64,000 nt of DNA from Eriocheir sinensis (Eukaryota; Arthropoda; Malacostraca; Decapoda; Varunidae): the NCBI RefSeq assembly GCF_024679095.1, contig NC_066578.1:1139379-1203378 (forward strand), written 5' to 3'. The stretch's first letter is position 1, and each line of letters starts with the position of its first letter. The position numbers and the translations under genes are program-made. This document shows positions 1 through 12,529 of this stretch, one piece after another. A model generated the notes under the pieces. It was not told the origin of the DNA, did no database searches, and was given only the letters and a program-made list of their open reading frames with translations.

Positions 1-218
1 AAAAAAGAATGCGGGCTTTTTTTTTTCATTGTCGTTTCCTTTTTTTGGCCTTGAAATGTTTCCTTTGCTATGAAAAAAGAATGCGGGCTTTTTTTTTTCA
101 TTGTCGTTTCCTTTTTTTGGCCTTGAAATGTTTCCTCTGCTATAAAAAAAGAATGCGAGCTTTTTTTTTCATTGTCGTTTCCTTTTTTTTTTGGCCTTGA
201 ACTGTTTCCTTTGCTATG
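1..218. repeat. Tandem array, ~72-bp unit, three copies
   Basis: Three consecutive copies start at about 1, 73 and 144. Each has an A-run, GAATGCGGGC, a T-run, CATTGTCGTTTCC, another T-run, then GGCCTTGAAATGTTTCC. The copies differ mainly in T-run length. The array begins at the window edge, so it may continue to the left. The short open frame through it is only the repeat being read in phase. Confidence 0.9.
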
Positions 219-826
219 TAACCTATCACTGCTTATCATTCTTCATTATCTTGACACTTTCTCTAATGCTTTATATCAGTCGTCCGCTGGTAACCATATC
301 ACTGCTTGTCATCCTTCCATTATCTTAACACTTTCTCTAATGCTTTATATCAGTCGTCCGCTGGTAACAATTATCTATCACTGCTTGTCATCCTTCCATC
401 CATGGGTAGGCGGTGGCCGAAGTGATAGCGTACTGGACCCACATTCGCCGCGTGATGGACGACGCGGGTTCGAATCCCCACGCTACCACTCGGATTTTTC
501 AGTCACCGCCGAGTGGCTTAAAACTACCCACATGCTGTCCTGAAGACCACCCATCAACCCGGACTCTAGAGGAAGCCGTCCAAGCGAATCAAGAACGAGT
601 TCCGGGGGGCAGCATGAGCCAATGCAAGATGGCGCCACTATAAACACTCGCCTGCGCCAGAACGGGCTGGGCCGACCATCAGGCCCCACCTGGAAGAATA
701 CTTGTGCCGACCAACAGGAACCAAATGGAAGATGCCTAAAGGCGCAATATGCAACAACATAAAAAAAAAAAAAAAAAAAATATCTTAACACTTTCTCTAA
801 CGCTTTATATCAGTCGTCAGCTGGCA
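219..826. repeat. Second tandem array, ~74-bp unit, third copy interrupted by a SINE
   Basis: Units begin at 219, 291 and 365 and carry ATCACTGCTTGTCATCCTTC, TCTTAACACTTTCTCTAA and TATATCAGTCGTCCGCTGG. The third unit stops at 399 after CCTTCCAT and resumes at 781 with TATCTTAACAC. The material between (400-780) is a SINE. Removing it restores a unit of about normal length. Confidence 0.88.
400..780 (+). mobile_element. tRNA-derived SINE, family 1, full-length copy
   Basis: The head carries a pol III A-box-like stretch (GTGGCCGAAGTGATAGCG near 412) and a B box (GGTTCGAATCC at about 468-478). The tRNA-unrelated body has CCGAGTGGCTTAAAACTACC, CACATGCTG, GAGTTCCGGGGGGCAGCATG, GATGGCGCCACTATAAAC and CTGCGCCAGAACGGGCTGG. 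Two degenerate copies of a ~35-bp GGCCGACCATCAGG unit follow, then GCCTAAAGGCGCAATATGCA and an A tail. Related copies lie at about 48.8, 56.85 and 59.66 kb. SINEs do not encode protein and depend on LINE enzymes to move. No target-site duplication is visible here. Confidence 0.9.
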
Positions 827-1072
827 ACCACACTATTCTTATTTCCCCTACAATGATTTTTCTAACGAGTATAAGACGTGTTCCCTATATATATACGCCT
901 TCTATTCTTACCTCCACCTTACCTTAACTTTAATTTTATGTTCCCCGGTGCGTTTGTGTGGTTTGTGTTTTTTTTTCACTTCCTTTCTTTTTCTTTTTTT
1001 ATATTTTTGTTCCTGGCGCTCAGTAACGTGCTTGTTTTCCTTAGTGATATTTGTATGTTTGACGTGGCGCGT

Positions 1073-1073
<1 letters not shown>
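827..1073. other. Unassigned AT-rich sequence
   Basis: T-rich unique sequence between the first arrays and the first CT tract. No supported gene, RNA or repeat copy was seen. Confidence 0.4.
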
Positions 1074-1140
<67 letters not shown>

Positions 1141-1147
1141 GCGTTTA

Positions 1148-1200
<53 letters not shown>
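1074..1200. repeat. Compound microsatellite (CT)n then (GT)n
   Basis: An essentially pure CT run (1074-1138), a 12-base spacer, then a pure GT run (1151-1200). Confidence 0.98.
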
Positions 1201-1202
<2 letters not shown>

Positions 1203-1562
1203 ATTACCGCCATCACCTGCGCGCCCCGTCCCCCGCTTGTCCTCGCCGCAGTACAATTTACGGCCAGGTGTTTGGTGTCGCGTTTATTGTTTAATTGGCT
1301 TTTTTTTTTTTAACTTTGAGCGCTGCGTTTGGTATTGACGCGGTGTTTTTGTGTGTGGCTGAATTTGTCGCTGTCATCGTGCGTTGTATTGCGTGGTCAG
1401 CTTGGTGTTGTGTGCCTGGCCGCGGTGTGACGTGTTGTTTTGGGCGCCTGGGTGTTGTTGTCCAGTGATCCGTCAGTGAGGTGTTTGCTCTAATACATTC
1501 TAACTACTTTCTACCGTCTTCAGGCAATAACATACAAAGTCAATTGGTAAATCAAAGTATTT

Positions 1563-1563
<1 letters not shown>
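1201..1563. other. Unassigned GT-rich unique sequence
   Basis: Moderately GC-rich, with many GTGTTG/CGTGTTG words. No supported open frame, splice-flanked exon or repeat copy was recognised. Confidence 0.4.
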
Positions 1564-1655
<92 letters not shown>

Positions 1656-1725
1656 AATACACCTCCCACACACACACCCCCCACCACCCCCACACACACA
1701 CCAACATACCCCCCCACACACACAG
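1564..1725. repeat. (AC)n microsatellite with degenerating CA-rich end
   Basis: AC repeats from 1564 to 1652 with one T interruption near 1620, then CCACACACCCC-type degenerate sequence. On the minus strand this gives cysteine/valine-rich false frames. Confidence 0.97.
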
Positions 1726-2279
1726 ATAAGCAATTTAAGATTTGCAAAACAAATTGTGTAGAAGTTCAAGATATAATCATTGAACTCTATAAAGTAGCTC
1801 TTAAAGTTTAGCAACATGCTATTTACAAAGAGCAAAAAATAACTTAAGAGACCATGAAATAAATACGAAAAACGTATAAATAAAAGATTAAGCATTTACT
1901 GAAAGGTTTTATCCGATATGTTTTCTAACGTAAAATCTGTAACAAGTTTGGTCATATAATTATAACCAATGGATGCAAATTCTGAAAGGTCGTTGACTCA
2001 TTGGTGTATAAATTAAAAAGTGAAGAATGGATATTAAAGTTGGGAGTTAATCTAAAAGACAAAATATAACGAATAGGGAGAAAAGAACAAACCGACGTAT
2101 AAGGCATCATGGAGATAACACGTGAAAGAACAAAACGGATGTCTGGCTGGACCCCAGGAGTAAGTAAGAGGAGTAAAGGGAGACTTAGAAAATAGATGAA
2201 GAGAAAACAAGTAAAGTTTGCAAGAAAAACACAGAGAAGAGAGACACAGAATCATATCTCAGGGAAACCGTTGGGGAGG

Positions 2280-2280
<1 letters not shown>
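1726..2280. other. Unassigned AT-rich sequence
   Basis: AT-rich unique DNA; nothing recognised on either strand. Confidence 0.4.

Positions 2281-2341
<61 letters not shown>
2281..2341. repeat. (AC)n microsatellite
   Basis: About 30 AC units with one AAAC interruption near the right end. Confidence 0.97.
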
Positions 2342-2342
<1 letters not shown>

Positions 2343-3116
2343 AAACCATATTCTAATGTGATAGGAGCATCCACTATATCACTAAAATAATTAAATCCTA
2401 CATAGCCCTTAGTCAGGCTTAAGGCGCTTGTTCTGGGATGGGCTCCGATGTTGCCACAGGCCTTTCGTTTTATAAATATCTATTTGCTATACTTTTTGAA
2501 TTTTTTTTCCCTTTTCAAGTGAGGTTTGCGTTGTTGCTACATATGCAATTGACTTTTGTTCCTTGATCCTTGTCATTATCATCACAGTTATAGTTTGTTA
2601 TAGTTTGCCTTGTCAATATGTCTACCTAACTACTAGACAAGCGACAATCGTTATCTTACATTTTACAGCGTCAGTTTTGTTACCAGCTTCTATTACTTCT
2701 TTGCGTAACAGTTCGCTTTTATTATCACATGATGAAATACGCTTGACGTTCTGGGCTACTATTTATGGTGTTCTGTATGCACCTGTACCTTTCCCTCATC
2801 CTGATATCACAGCCCTTGTAACTGTTTTCATTCTGTGTTACTCGCCTGAAAACACACGAAGGTATATCCACATTGTTCAGGCTATCGTTAACGTTGAGCT
2901 TGTTATTCCCCTTCGCCGTTCATCCATACTCTTGCCGTCCTTTCCACAAGCCTCTTTTTTATATATTTTTCTTATTGTGTTCGTTTCTTATTAGTGATTC
3001 TGGTCCCTTTATCCTCTTTTCTTACTTTCGTTCTTTGATGCTTTCTTCCTACGAGTCTTCTCCCACCTTCCTCAGTGCTATATTCTTGATGGCTATGGTT
3101 ACAATTCACGCTGAAC
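2342..3116. other. Unassigned sequence with a 143-codon open frame
   Basis: An open frame at 2563-2994 (+) is hydrophobic and leucine/isoleucine-rich. It shows no motif I recognise, has no visible start context and is in non-repetitive sequence. It could be chance or an old exon; I do not assign a product. Confidence 0.3.
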
Positions 3117-3365
3117 TTAACCCGTCCGCTGCGATTGGCATGGATTTGGCCTTCCCTGGTAGCTTGTTAACATATAGTCCCAGGTCTTTCTTTGCCTCCG
3201 TGGTGGATAGTGGAGTGTTTCCCATGTGGTACTGGTGTGCTGGATATCCCCGCCCATGGTGCAGGACTTTACATTTTTCTTCACTGAATTGTAACAGCCA
3301 CTTTTTGCTTCATTCCAGTAGCTTGGTGAGGTCTGACTGTAGGAAATCCGCATTCAGGGAGTTAA
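3117..3365 (-). mobile_element. 249-bp TTAA-flanked element carrying a LINE RT fragment (copy 1)
   Basis: The segment is bounded by TTAA at 3117-3120 and 3362-3365, starts CCCGTCCGCTGCGATTGG and ends CGCATTCAGGGAG. Its minus strand reads as part of a non-LTR reverse transcriptase, downstream of the catalytic palm: LQSDLTKLLE, one stop where the family has W, then SKKWLLQFSEEKCKV, HHGRGYPAHQY, HMGNTPLSTTEAKKDLGLYV. The copy at 19406-19654 has the same two ends and the same length. TTAA with CCC...GGG ends is the insertion signature of piggyBac-type transposons. Assignment to that class is inference; no transposase is present. Confidence 0.7.
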
Positions 3366-3561
3366 GATATCCAGCCTTATCCTTTGTCCTGTTCTCCTCG
3401 TCCCGCCATACAACACTCACTGATATGCTTGAAAGCCTCCTATAATTATTTCCGCGCCATTCCCATCTAGGCTAATTTGGAACAGCAGCAGGATTTGTCA
3501 CACCGGATTGGCTGATCTAAGAGAACCCGGGAGGTGACAGCCAATCAGTGAGGAGCAGACA

Positions 3562-3563
<2 letters not shown>
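3366..3563. other. Unassigned sequence
   Basis: Unique sequence between the TTAA element and the CT tract. Two CCAATCA/GATTGG words are present, but nothing else supports a promoter. Confidence 0.35.
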
Positions 3564-3641
<78 letters not shown>

Positions 3642-3658
3642 ACAGCACGAAAACAAAG

Positions 3659-3716
<58 letters not shown>
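3564..3716. repeat. Compound microsatellite (CT)n then (AC)n
   Basis: Pure CT run 3564-3638, a 22-base spacer, then pure AC run 3661-3716. Confidence 0.98.
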
Positions 3717-3721
<5 letters not shown>

Positions 3722-4027
3722 ACCCAGGCAACAGAGAGGCAGGAGACGAGGATGAGAGATGAGGGAAGGGCGAGATAAACAGGGGAGAGAGAGATAGATA
3801 GATAGGATGCAACGGATGGCCCCTCTGCCTCCCCTCCCCTGCCTTAGTCCCAACCCTATAGGAGGATCAAGGCGCCTTAAACTGATGAATTTCTCCTGGG
3901 ATCATAGACTGTGTAGAGGATCGCCGCCTGTGTGTGCCGATAGAGTCTGTGAGAGGAAAGGTTACTCGTTGGAAAAGGGAAATAATATGGGAGATTGATG
4001 AGAGTGGAGAGCTTTGTTTTAATCATT
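3717..4027. other. Unassigned sequence, GATA-type short repeats at the left
   Basis: GAGAGATAGATAGATAGG near 3785, then unique sequence. No gene supported. Confidence 0.35.
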
Positions 4028-5045
4028 AGTTTTTTTTCTTCTTATTTATGTAGGATCTCCATTTCTTTACCTCCTTCCTTCTCCTCCTTCTTCTTTACCT
4101 TTTACATATTCCTAATCTCCTTCTTATGCTTTCTTTCCTCTTTTTCCTCCTCCTTTCTCTTTTTCTTCTTCTTGTTCTTCTACTTCTTCTTTTTGTGTTT
4201 CTTTTTCTTCGTCTTTTTCCTTTACTTCCTTCTTCACTTCTACCCCTTCCTCTTCTTCTCCTGTTTTTCCTCCTCCTCTCTTCTTTCTATTTATTCTATT
4301 TCTTTTCCACTTCCTACTCCTCCCCTTCATCTTTTTCTTCTCCTCTTTATCATTTACTCTACTTCTCCTTCTACTTCTTCCTCTTTTGCCTTTTCTCCTC
4401 CTCTTCATCATCTTTTACTTTTTCTCCGTCTCCTACTCCTTCCTCTTTTCATTTTCCTCATCCTTTCCTTCTTCTCCACTTTTTACTCCTGCTTGTCGTC
4501 GTTTTCCTCCTCCTTTTCCTTCTACTCCTTCCTCTTCTGCCTTTTATCCTCCTCTTCATCATCTACTTTTTCCTCACCTCCTATTCCTTCCTCTTCTCAT
4601 TTTCCTCATCCTTTCCTTCTTCTCCACTTTTTACTCCTTCTCCTTCTTGTCGTTTTCCTCCTCCTTCTCCTCCTCCTCCTCCTTCCTCTTCTGCTTTTTC
4701 TCCTCTTCTTCATCATCTATTTGTTCTCCACCTCCTACTCTTCCTCTTCTCATTTTCCTCATCCTTCTGCTTCTTGTCGTTTTCCTCCTCCTCCTCCTCC
4801 TCCTCTTCATCATTTACTCCACTTCTGGCCACAATCTTGTCCTCCATCTCCGCCACCGTTTTCATCTTTATCATCTCCATCTTCTCCATCTTCGCTCATG
4901 GCTCCCAAACGCAACATGATTTCCTTTATCCTCTCCCTCTTACCCTCTTTCCTTCCTTCCCTCAATCCCTCACTCCTTCCCTCCTCTCTCTCCTTTCTTT
5001 TTTGCTCACTTTGATCTCCCTTGCTTCACTGCCCTCCTCAACCCC
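4028..5045. repeat. 1-kb polypyrimidine block with internal minisatellite
   Basis: Almost entirely C and T on the + strand. CTCTTCATCATCTA/CTT followed by CATTTTCCTCATCC recurs every ~130-150 bp from about 4390 to 4830. The long S/F/L-rich frames on + and E/K/R-rich frames on - follow from composition and are not gene evidence. Confidence 0.85.
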
Positions 5046-5159
5046 AAGATGAAGGATTAACCCAATGTCATAAGCATCCGTGGGTAATCATTTTTTACCG
5101 TCCCTTCATCTTCCTTACCATGAATTGGATGAGAGGGGAAAAAGTGGAGGACGGGAGTA

Positions 5160-5448
5160 AAGGGCGAGAGGGTTAGAAGAGGAGGAGGAGGAAGAGGAGG
5201 AGGGATAGTGATGGAAGTAATGGTATGGAATGGAGAGAAAATTTAAAGGTATGTTGGAAGGTAAGAAGTGTGAGCGAGTATGTATGTAGGTAGGTAAGTA
5301 GATAGGTGAGTAGATGGGTAGGTAGGTTGGTTGGTAGGTACATATATAAATAGAGAGAGAACGAGAGCGAGAGAGAGGGAAAGCGTCGGTAAGGGTTGGC
5401 GTGAGAGAATTTTGCCGATAGGTGATGCAACAACGAGATTGGAAGGCG

Positions 5449-5535
<87 letters not shown>
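5160..5535. repeat. AGG and GTAG short repeats followed by (GA)n
   Basis: GAGGAGGAGG near 5180; GTAGGTAGGTAAGTAGATAGG-like tetranucleotides at about 5280-5340; then a nearly pure GA run from 5455 to 5535. Confidence 0.92.
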
Positions 5536-5539
<4 letters not shown>

Positions 5540-5747
5540 AAAGAAAAAAAGATCATGAGATTAAGGAGGAGACGTTGAGTAAGAGAAGATAAAAAAAGAG
5601 GCAGAGAAACATGAAAGAGCAGGCAACAGAAAGCGTGTTGTCTCATGTGTTGCCGCCGCCTTTGATGTATTCTCGCCAGGCTTTTCAATGACCTCAAAAA
5701 CAAGTCAAGGCTCTCGCTGTACGTCCTTATGAAATCCCTCAAGCCAC

Positions 5748-5890
5748 CTTTTTTTTTTTATTACAGCTAAGGAGACAGTTCTAGGGCGTAAAGAAAAATA
5801 TTATAAAAAAAGCCCGCTACTTACTGCTCCTGAATAGAGGTCAAAGGAGTGGCCGAAAAGAGAGGTCAACTGTCGCACCGAAGTAAGGGA
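5748..5890. repeat. Dispersed T-run/'CCCGCTACT' repeat, copy
   Basis: T-run, ACAGCTAAGGAGACAGTTC, GGGCGTAAAG, AAAAAGCCCGCTACTTACTG, CTCCTGAATAGAGGTCAAAG, GTGGCCGAAAAGAGAGGTCAA. The same order of words occurs at about 23183-23325 and 43036-43150 and inside every unit of the 31.1-32.4 kb array. No internal pol III promoter is obvious, so the class is uncertain. Confidence 0.8.
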
Positions 5891-6044
5891 TAATGGATTT
5901 TTGAAGTGATCTTTTTTGCATCAACTGTTTCTATGTTCCAGTGACAGATCACGTGATTCGAGCAATAAACTCCAACCAGTATCGGTACTGTATCGCTCGT
6001 CATGAAGCAATACCACGTTCTATTAATTTATCGGTTCAGTCTGA

Positions 6045-6235
6045 AGTTTGAGTATGTTGAGGAGTTTGAAGGCGTACCAATCATATGTATCAATCGTCTT
6101 TTTTTTTCTTTTCAGTGTAATGAGTTTGAGTCTATTATGTCGATCTTCATACCTCTGCATCATTTTCGTGACGCGCCGCTGTACTCTCTCTCGAAATTCA
6201 GTGTTCTATGGTTGGGGAGCCAAAACGAAAATGCC
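6045..6235 (-). pseudogene. LINE reverse-transcriptase C-terminal fragment (decayed)
   Basis: The minus strand reads FRERVQRRVTKMMQRYEDRH, NRLKLITLKRKKK, YDWYAFKLLNIL. This matches the conserved C-terminal segment of CR1/L2-like non-LTR retrotransposons, L-E-R-V-Q-R-R-A-T-K ... Y-E-D/E-R-L ... L-x-R-R-R ... L-N-G. The neighbouring FGSP segment corresponds to the usual F-W-S-P. An A-run has expanded the R-R-R stretch and a stop follows. Only this fragment remains. The protein would have been a reverse transcriptase acting in target-primed integration. Confidence 0.7.
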
Positions 6236-6261
6236 TTCTGTGTACAGGTGAGGGATAACCA

Positions 6262-6392
6262 TCTGCCTCCCTAGCGTAGTAGTTATTATGCCTAGCTACT
6301 AACCCACGGGCCCAGTTTCAATCCTAGACCCGGGATAATCGGCGCCCAGCCCGGTCGGTAATAAAAGGGTGCCTGGGAGACCATGTAAACTG
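6262..6392 (+). mobile_element. tRNA-derived SINE, family 2 (degenerate)
   Basis: A-box-like CTAGCGTAGTAGTTATTATGC and B-box-like AGTTTCAATCC 35-50 bases apart, then a body with CCCGGGATAATCGGCGCCCAG and AAAAGGGTGCCTGGGAGACC. The spacing of the two boxes fits a tRNA head; both are mutated. Confidence 0.65.
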
Positions 6393-6403
6393 TTATAACA
6401 CAC

Positions 6404-6643
6404 GGCCAGTTTGACAGTCCAACACAGGGTCGTTGTTAGCGCCCAAACCAAACTATATTCTCTCCAGTGCTCCGTTATTTCTACTCAATACCAGATACTA
6501 ATAAAGAGATTTCCTGTATGGTTTCCTAAATTTTCCTTCTCCATTTTATATCAGCGCCAAACACTGGGGCTACAAGGAGTTTTCGTCGTGTTTTGTGTTT
6601 CGTTGGGGAACTTACAAACGTAGTGTATTGGACTGTAAAACTG
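6404..6643. mobile_element. Short non-autonomous DNA transposon (MITE A), copy 1
   Basis: Left end CGGCCAGTTTGACAGTCC, right end GGACTGTAAAACTGACCC: inverted terminal repeats of about 18 bp with few mismatches. ACA is present directly outside both ends, a possible 3-bp target duplication. Internal words GCCCAAACCAAACTATA, TTTCCTGTATGGTTTC and CGCCAAACACTG are shared with the copy at 27.5-28.0 kb. A 3-bp duplication and GGGCC-type ends suggest the PIF/Harbinger group; that is inference. Confidence 0.75.
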
Positions 6644-7325
6644 ACCCACAGACATCATGCCTGCCCTGTGTCCCGGTTTAGTGGGTTTAAACCTCTGTTC
6701 AGGGTGCCAGTGAGACGGAGATGAACACCGATGCCTCACGCAGCTTAGCACACCCCCTCTACTCCACCTTTTACTTAGACAGTAATGATATGATTCGCGA
6801 TGAATCAGACCTTTTTGACAGCCACTCGTACAAAGGTTTGCAGGTTTCCGGTTTGTTGATAGTGATCCCTAAAGATCTAACTCCTCGCGTATGGCCTGCA
6901 ATGGCTTCCGGTGCCTGTTGCTTTTAAAATCACTGTTTCTGGATCAAAAGGATATGAATTAACACTTGTCAAGGTTGAAAGACATTTGCCACTTCACAGA
7001 CCACTAAATAATCTGGTCGAAGTCTTTTGGGTGGTCTCGCAATCGACCGTCCATATTGATAATCTATAATGACGTCTTCAGCAGCAGCCCGTGTTCGTAA
7101 CACCAGCGGTGGGCTCCTTAAAGCTGGAGGTGAGGCCGTCCCCGCGGGGTGCACGTGTCTTGACTACTGTATCGGTGACCTTCAGGACACCAACGATCAA
7201 AGCGGCACCATACGGATAAGTGTGCCAGGCAAGGGGATTGCCCGTCCATTGAAAATGATTGTTCGTAATAATTGTGCTTCATTGATCGATTGATTTTTAA
7301 CACATCTATAATTTTCTTGCTTTAA
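6644..7325. other. Unassigned unique sequence
   Basis: About 680 bp of mixed-composition unique sequence. Short open frames on both strands have no recognisable motif. Confidence 0.35.
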
Positions 7326-7700
7326 CTACATATACACACACAACAGCATCAACAACAACAAAAACAACAGTAACAATATAGCAACAGAAACAACAACAAC
7401 AACAACAAGTAGCAGCGGCAGCAGCAACAACAACAACAACAACAACAACAGCATATCATTACTCTGACCAAGACTTTTCGGGAGGCGGACAAAGGCCGTG
7501 TGTATTGTGGCGACTTGTGGGAGGGGGCGTGCTCGTACGGGATGGGTGAGGTGGAGAATGAAAGACGGAAGAGGAAAGGAAATAATAAAGACACGGAATA
7601 AAGGGAGGACCAATGATGACCTGGCGGCGGAAGAGGAAGACAAAAAAAAAAAAAAAAAAAAAGATTTCTAGTGTTGCTGTGATGAAATTGTTGTTTCATT

Positions 7701-7744
<44 letters not shown>

Positions 7745-7790
7745 TATTATTATTTCCATTATTATTATTATCATTATTAAATTAATATTT
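7326..7790. repeat. Trinucleotide-rich region: (CAA)n, A-run, (ATC)n/(ATT)n
   Basis: CAA/CAG-type triplets at 7340-7450, an A-run near 7644-7662, ATC triplets at 7698-7742, then ATT triplets. Frames reading Q, N, I or M runs here are microsatellite artefacts. Confidence 0.92.
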
Positions 7791-8075
7791 TACAGTAAAA
7801 TAATTAAAGCATTTTTTCAGTCATATAAAATTACAACATACAGAGGAAGGTATCTTCCAAGAACATAATGAAATCGTTACATTTTTTAGTATTTTCACCA
7901 ACTCCCTTCGGTGAAGGCATCCATATCTTTATTATTTATTGCTACATTCAGTTCCATGAATATGAGAGTTGCCGGGCGAACTGAAACGCTTTGGAATTTT
8001 TTGGTTCTTGGTTTCATTTCTTAGAATGAAATAAAAATAAATTAAATGTACACCCATTCAACGCAGGCTTATTGA

Positions 8076-8205
<130 letters not shown>

Positions 8206-8345
8206 TCCTAAAGGTACCCAAGATACCCAATAGGGAGGATGAAAAACTCGGCAAGCTGTGCGCCACTGCCTGGGCCGGGATTTGAACCGAAGACTGGTAG
8301 CTAAGCAGGCTAACCACTTCACTACGGAAGAACTTTAAGCCAGGT
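8206..8345 (-). mobile_element. tRNA-derived SINE, family 3, with ATT tail
   Basis: On the minus strand: A-box-like TAGTGAAGTGGTTAGCCTGC, then B box GGTTCAAATCCCGG, then a short body ending TACCTTTAGGAT and an (ATT)n tail. The SINE 3' end runs straight into the trinucleotide microsatellite, which looks like the origin of that microsatellite. Confidence 0.8.
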
Positions 8346-8640
8346 GGAGACATGAAATTCGGGCGTTTAATTGAGTAAAATGAAGTACATTAACATCAAA
8401 TATAGAGGTGAAAAGAGTTGGTAAAGTCTTTTGTTCCGCAGACTAGTAACCTCTGACGACGAGTCTTACATGAAAAAAAAAGGTAGACTCAGGACTCAGA
8501 CATCTGCCCTCCGTCCGTCTCTCCTTCCATGCGACTCAACCAATACTTTTCTTTTGTTTTCATTGTGGATTTGTAAATTTTGATCCGCAGCTGACGTCGT
8601 ATTGTATTTCTCGTGTGGTGATCCAACCCTCCAGCTCTCA
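8346..8640. other. Unassigned sequence
   Basis: Unique sequence between a SINE and the GGA tract; nothing recognised. Confidence 0.35.
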
Positions 8641-8689
8641 TCCAGCGTGGGAGCGGCGCAAGGCGGGCGAGCAGCGGCCAGGAGGGGGA

Positions 8690-9043
8690 AGGAAAGGAAC
8701 AGGAGCAGGATGAGAAGACGGGGGAGGAGGGCGGGAGGAGGAGGCAACGGAGTAAGAAGACGAGGTGGTGGTGGTGGAAGAGGAGGAGGGGGAAGAAGAG
8801 TAACGGGAGGAGGAGGAGGAGGAAGAGGAGGAGGAGAAGGAGGCAACGGAGTAAGGAGACAAGGTAATGGTGGAGGAAGAGGAGGAGGGGGAAGAAGAGT
8901 AACGGGAGGAGGAAGAGGAGGAGGAGAAGAAGGAGGAGGAAGAGTAACGGTGGGAGGAGGAGGAGGAGGAAGAGGAGGAGAAGGAGGAGGAAGAGTAACG
9001 GTGGGAGGAAGAGGAAGAGGAGGAGGAGGAGGAGGAGGATGGA
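8690..9043. repeat. GGA-rich minisatellite, G-quadruplex-prone
   Basis: Dense GGA/GGAA repeats. GGCAACGGAGTAAG(A/G)AGAC recurs at about 8743 and 8842, and AGAAGAGTAACGG(G/T)(A/G)GGAGG four times. The + frame is R/G-rich and the - frame S/Y-rich; neither looks like a real protein. Confidence 0.9.
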
Positions 9044-9127
9044 ATTATAGAGGAAGGGATCAAGCGGTCCCCGATAGTCTTTTGTTGCCCATGACCACTA
9101 TCGGGAAGGGGATTGAACGCCTCTAGT

Positions 9128-11194
<2,067 letters not shown>

Positions 11195-11645
11195 TTATGT
11201 GGAGTCCATGTTTTTGTTAGCTCTCCTCCACCGGGCCGGTCACACACGTCGTCTCCTGACAGTTGTTGCTCTATCAAGTCCTCCCTTACGCAGTCCAGAT
11301 CTCCGCTTTGGCCTTCCTCTTCGTCCCCTGCCCCGCACCTCCACCTCCATCACTCTTCTCCCCACATATCTCTTCCCTTCTCTGCACCACTGCAGTCTTC
11401 CTGTGTCTTCTTCAATATCTCCACTGCCTTCGTAGTTTCCCTTATTATTTCATTCCTGATCTTGTCCATTCTGGTACACCACACATCTATCTCAGCATTT
11501 TTATTTCAGCTCCATCCAACTTTTTCTCCTGCATTTTCTTCACCGGCCACGTTTCAGCTCCATACATCGTTGATGGTCTTACTACTGTCTTGCACACCAG
11601 TATCTCAATCTTTACGTTGATTCTACGTCCACATAACACGCGACA
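11195..11645 (-). pseudogene. RTE-like LINE, C-terminal ORF remnant
   Basis: Reading the minus strand in shifting frames gives CGRRINVKIEILVCKTVVRP, TMYGAETWPVKKMQEKKLDG, EIKMLR, a stop, MCGV, then QRREEICGEKSDG, GTKRKAKAEIWTA and finally TKTWTPHKSG. This is the order seen at the end of RTE-type reverse transcriptases: V-Y-K-T-V-V-R-P ... M-Y-G-A-E-T-W ... E-M-K-M-L-R-W-M-C-G-V ... G-R-P-K-R-R-W ... W. Two or more frameshifts and several stops make it non-functional. The family encodes an endonuclease-RT; only the part after the RT core remains. Confidence 0.8.
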
Positions 11646-11649
11646 CCTT

Positions 11650-12300
11650 GGTAGCCTTATCAAACTACCACTACGTTAATAAAATTACCCATCGAAACAT
11701 TAACACAACCTCTCCGAAAGACTTATGAAATGAGCGCGTGTAAGCCCCCATATGTTTAAGAATATGGGCCGAAGTGTGATATAGATAAGTCAAGGGAAGA
11801 CTTGTGTGTGTATATTGCGTCCTGAACAACCAACTTGAAGCCGGTGAGAGAGAGGGCGGGGGAGCAAGGGTTGACCGGAGCACCGCCGCCGGATGGGGGA
11901 AGTTTTACACAAATTGTGCCGTGACATATCAGAAACAAAAAGTCATTAACTGAATAGACATCCCATAGATTAGTGAATCAGGTTAACATGAAAATTATTG
12001 CCATTAATTAAACCAGGCACACGCCGAGATCAGCTGCGTGTCAACTCACACACTCGTCTGCCTGACATGGATTTCCAGATTTTACGCTATCGAGTATTGA
12101 AAATATTTAGTAGGTGTACAGCTGCTACTGAATTCAGTTATGGAAATGGGATTTGACAACGTTGTGCAACAATTAAACTGAGTTAAGATATTTTCTAAGA
12201 TATTTCCTGAGCCTACGTGAGGCGTTAGGCGGAGGCGGGCGGGGGGAGGACTGCGACACCACACCTCGCTGCCAACAGCCAGTCAGCAGTGCCTGTACTG
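11650..12300. other. Unassigned unique sequence
   Basis: Mixed composition with short open frames lacking motifs. GGCGGAGGCGGGCGGGGGGAGG near 12228 is a small G-rich patch. Nothing supported. Confidence 0.35.
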
Positions 12301-12390
12301 ACCCGGAGAGGAAACAAAACTTTTTTTTTTTACAGAAAGCTAGATGGCTCGAGGGCAATAAAGAAAAATAAATAAGCAAGGAATACCATA

Positions 12391-12454
12391 CTACTTACTA
12401 CTGCTACTACTACTACTACTAATAATAATAATAATGATGATATTGATGATGATG

Positions 12455-12529
<75 letters not shown>

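Noticed and set aside
2563..2994. 143-codon hydrophobic frame as a membrane protein gene
   Set aside because: No recognised motif, AT-rich background and no supporting signals; could be chance.
3995..5052. Overlapping + frames of 339 and 308 codons (S/F/L-rich)
   Set aside because: Two different frames stay open across the same polypyrimidine block; not coding evidence.
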